Assembly: GCF_001298105.1 (NCBI RefSeq)
Contig: NZ_LGJH01000162.1
Location: forward strand, 1 to 64,000
Length of the DNA: 64,000 nucleotides
Source of the DNA: Novosphingobium sp. ST904
GTDB taxonomy: Bacteria; Pseudomonadota; Alphaproteobacteria; Sphingomonadales; Sphingomonadaceae
Direction: 5' to 3'
The notes under the pieces were generated by a model that saw only the letters and a list, made by a program, of their open reading frames with translations, was not told where the DNA came from and ran no database searches. Of this stretch, positions 61,958 to 64,000 are shown piece by piece. The translations under genes and the position numbers were made by a program. Within the stretch, counting starts at the first letter, position 1. Each line of letters starts with the position of its first letter.

Positions 61958-63251
61958 GCGGGAAGAACGCCCCCGTAGCCGTAGGCGCCAACCCGTTCTC
62001 GCGCTGGGCGGTCCTGGGAATCGTTGTCGTGGGCGCCGCACTCTTCGTGGCCCTTCTGTGGATGATCGCCACCGGCGCGGGCTTCGAATCCGGCAACGAC
62101 GGAAAGGCCCATGCCGAAGGACGCGGCCTCAACGGCTATGCCGCGCTGGCCGGCTATCTGGACAGACGCGGCTATGCCGTGACGCTCGGCAAGAGCCGTG
62201 GCGGTCTCGACAAGCCGGGCCTGCTGGTGCTCACCCCGCCCGCACAGGCCGACGGCAAGGAAATCAACCGGATCGTGGCAGCCCGGCGCTATGTCGGCCC
62301 CACTCTCGTCATCACGCCCAAATGGCTGGCCTTGCCGGCCGACAGCCGCCAGAAAGGCGCGAAGCGCGGTTGGGTGAACCTGCAGGGCATCGCGCCCCCG
62401 CGCTGGGAAGGTTTCCTCGACGAACTCTCGGCCCAGGTCTCGCCGATGACAGCGGCGGGCTGGCAGGGGGCAGGCCTTTCCGGCAAATTGCCGCGAACAC
62501 GGTTCGTCATGTCCGGCGCTGGCACGGGCCTGGTGCGGCTGATCCATGCGGACGAAACACAGACGCTGGCCGGGTTCATGGATGACGGCGGAACCTACCC
62601 CCGCCTTGAGGCCATGGCCCAGGACCGCGTGCTCTATTCCGGTGAAGAGGAAGACCTCTATCCGCTGGTGATCGTGTTCGAGCCGGACCTGCTGGACAAC
62701 TACGGCATGGCCCGCTTCGAAAATGCCCGGCTGGCCGAAGCCCTCGTCGGCGCGATGGAGGTGAAACCCGGCGATCCGATCACGTTCGACATGACGCTCA
62801 ACGGCTTCGGCCGTTCACGGAACCTGCTCACGCTGGCCTTCACCCCGCCCTTCCTCGCCGCCACGCTCTGCCTGCTGATGGCCGCGCTGATCCTGGGCTG
62901 GCGTGCCTTCCTGCACTTCGGACCGCCGCTCGCCGCCGAACGGGCGATCGCCTTCGGCAAGCGCGCGCTGGTCGCCAATTCCGCAGGACTGGTGCGCCGC
63001 TCGCGCCGCCTGCACCTGATCGGCGCCCCTTACGCGGACCGCAGCCGTGAACGCCTGATGCGCGCCCTCGCCCTTCCCCGCTCGATGCCGGGCGAAGAAG
63101 CCGACGCCGCGATCGACCGCGCGCTGGCCTCTCGCAAGGCCGATGCCGAACCCTTTTCCGCGATTTCCGCCCGCCTCCGGCGCGCGCGGAAACCGCACGA
63201 TCTCGTCAAGGCGGCGCGCGATCTCCACGCGCTCGAAAGGATGCTGACCCG

Positions 63252-63255
<4 letters not shown>
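61954..63255 (+). CDS. DUF4350 domain membrane protein
   Basis: 433 residues with an N-terminal transmembrane helix (LGIVVVGAALFVALLWMIAT), a soluble DUF4350 region (AEGRGLNGYAALAGYLDRRG, LLVLTPPAQADG) and a second helix near residue 300 (FLAATLCLLMAALILGWRAF). Overlaps neighbours at both ends by 4 nt (ATGA), so it is translationally coupled within the DUF4129-DUF4350-MoxR operon. Confidence 0.85.

Positions 63256-64000
<745 letters not shown>

Overview
The window is high-GC alphaproteobacterial DNA, most likely from the order Sphingomonadales (Novosphingobium or Sphingobium type). This is inferred from the style of the chromosomal genes (PolA, CIRCE-controlled GroES-GroEL, OmpW, oxygen-independent HemN, Ppx-RlmE pair, membrane-anchored cytochrome c beside prephenate dehydratase, MoxR/DUF4350/DUF4129 cluster); no 16S or other marker is present to prove it.

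Layout. 1-15.1 kb is chromosome: polA (leftward), a small lipoprotein, a frameshifted class A beta-lactamase-like protein, groES-groEL with a perfect CIRCE, a MATE exporter, a lipoprotein cytochrome c, an intradiol-dioxygenase-fold secreted protein, a Met/Gln-rich secreted protein, a MarR-GNAT fusion, OmpW, hemN behind two FixK/FNR-type boxes, a PilZ protein and a small zinc-ribbon protein, ending at a tRNA-Gln(CUG) gene. 15,182-56,717 is a complete-looking 41.5 kb prophage bounded by a 22-bp direct repeat made from the 5' end of that tRNA gene. 56.7-64 kb is chromosome again: ppx/gppA, rlmE, an RBBP9-type hydrolase, a membrane-anchored cytochrome c, pheA, and the start of a DUF4129-DUF4350-MoxR operon.

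The prophage is a temperate podovirus. A leftward early operon (21,475 down to 15,403) carries small proteins, a GapR-like nucleoid protein, a Gp37/Gp68 (DUF5131) protein and the integrase. An XRE repressor (leftward) faces a Cro-like gene (rightward) that starts a replication operon with a Toprim primase, a P-loop helicase and a solitary adenine-type methyltransferase. A second leftward operon (30,110-27,969) encodes unknown proteins, one with tandem beta-clamp-binding motifs. A 1 kb regulatory gap then precedes the rightward late region: terS, terL, portal, Bbp19-like protein, scaffold, capsid, two tail-tube proteins, three T7-type internal/ejection proteins, a beta-helix tail spike and a lysis cassette (two holin candidates, SAR-type lysozyme, Rz and Rz1). 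No phage RNA polymerase is visible, so host RNA polymerase presumably transcribes it.

The most interesting signals are non-coding. (1) The prophage enters the 5' end of tRNA-Gln and carries its own replacement promoter, so both att sites have a TTGAC[C/G]-N17-TAGAGG promoter facing the tRNA start. (2) A 17-bp operator-like motif, TTAGTC-N5-GRNTAA, recurs eight times, only between genes and nearly always inside a promoter spacer, resembling a dispersed operator/stoperator regulon. (3) Four 14-bp GTTCY-N4-GTTCT sites at 70-80 bp spacing lie upstream of terS. (4) The capsid gene has a ~220-nt leader with several perfect hairpins.

Six genes, two chromosomal and four in the prophage, are each broken by one frameshift of the same sense (one base too few). 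This points to residual sequencing deletions more than to biological decay, so these genes are annotated across the break.
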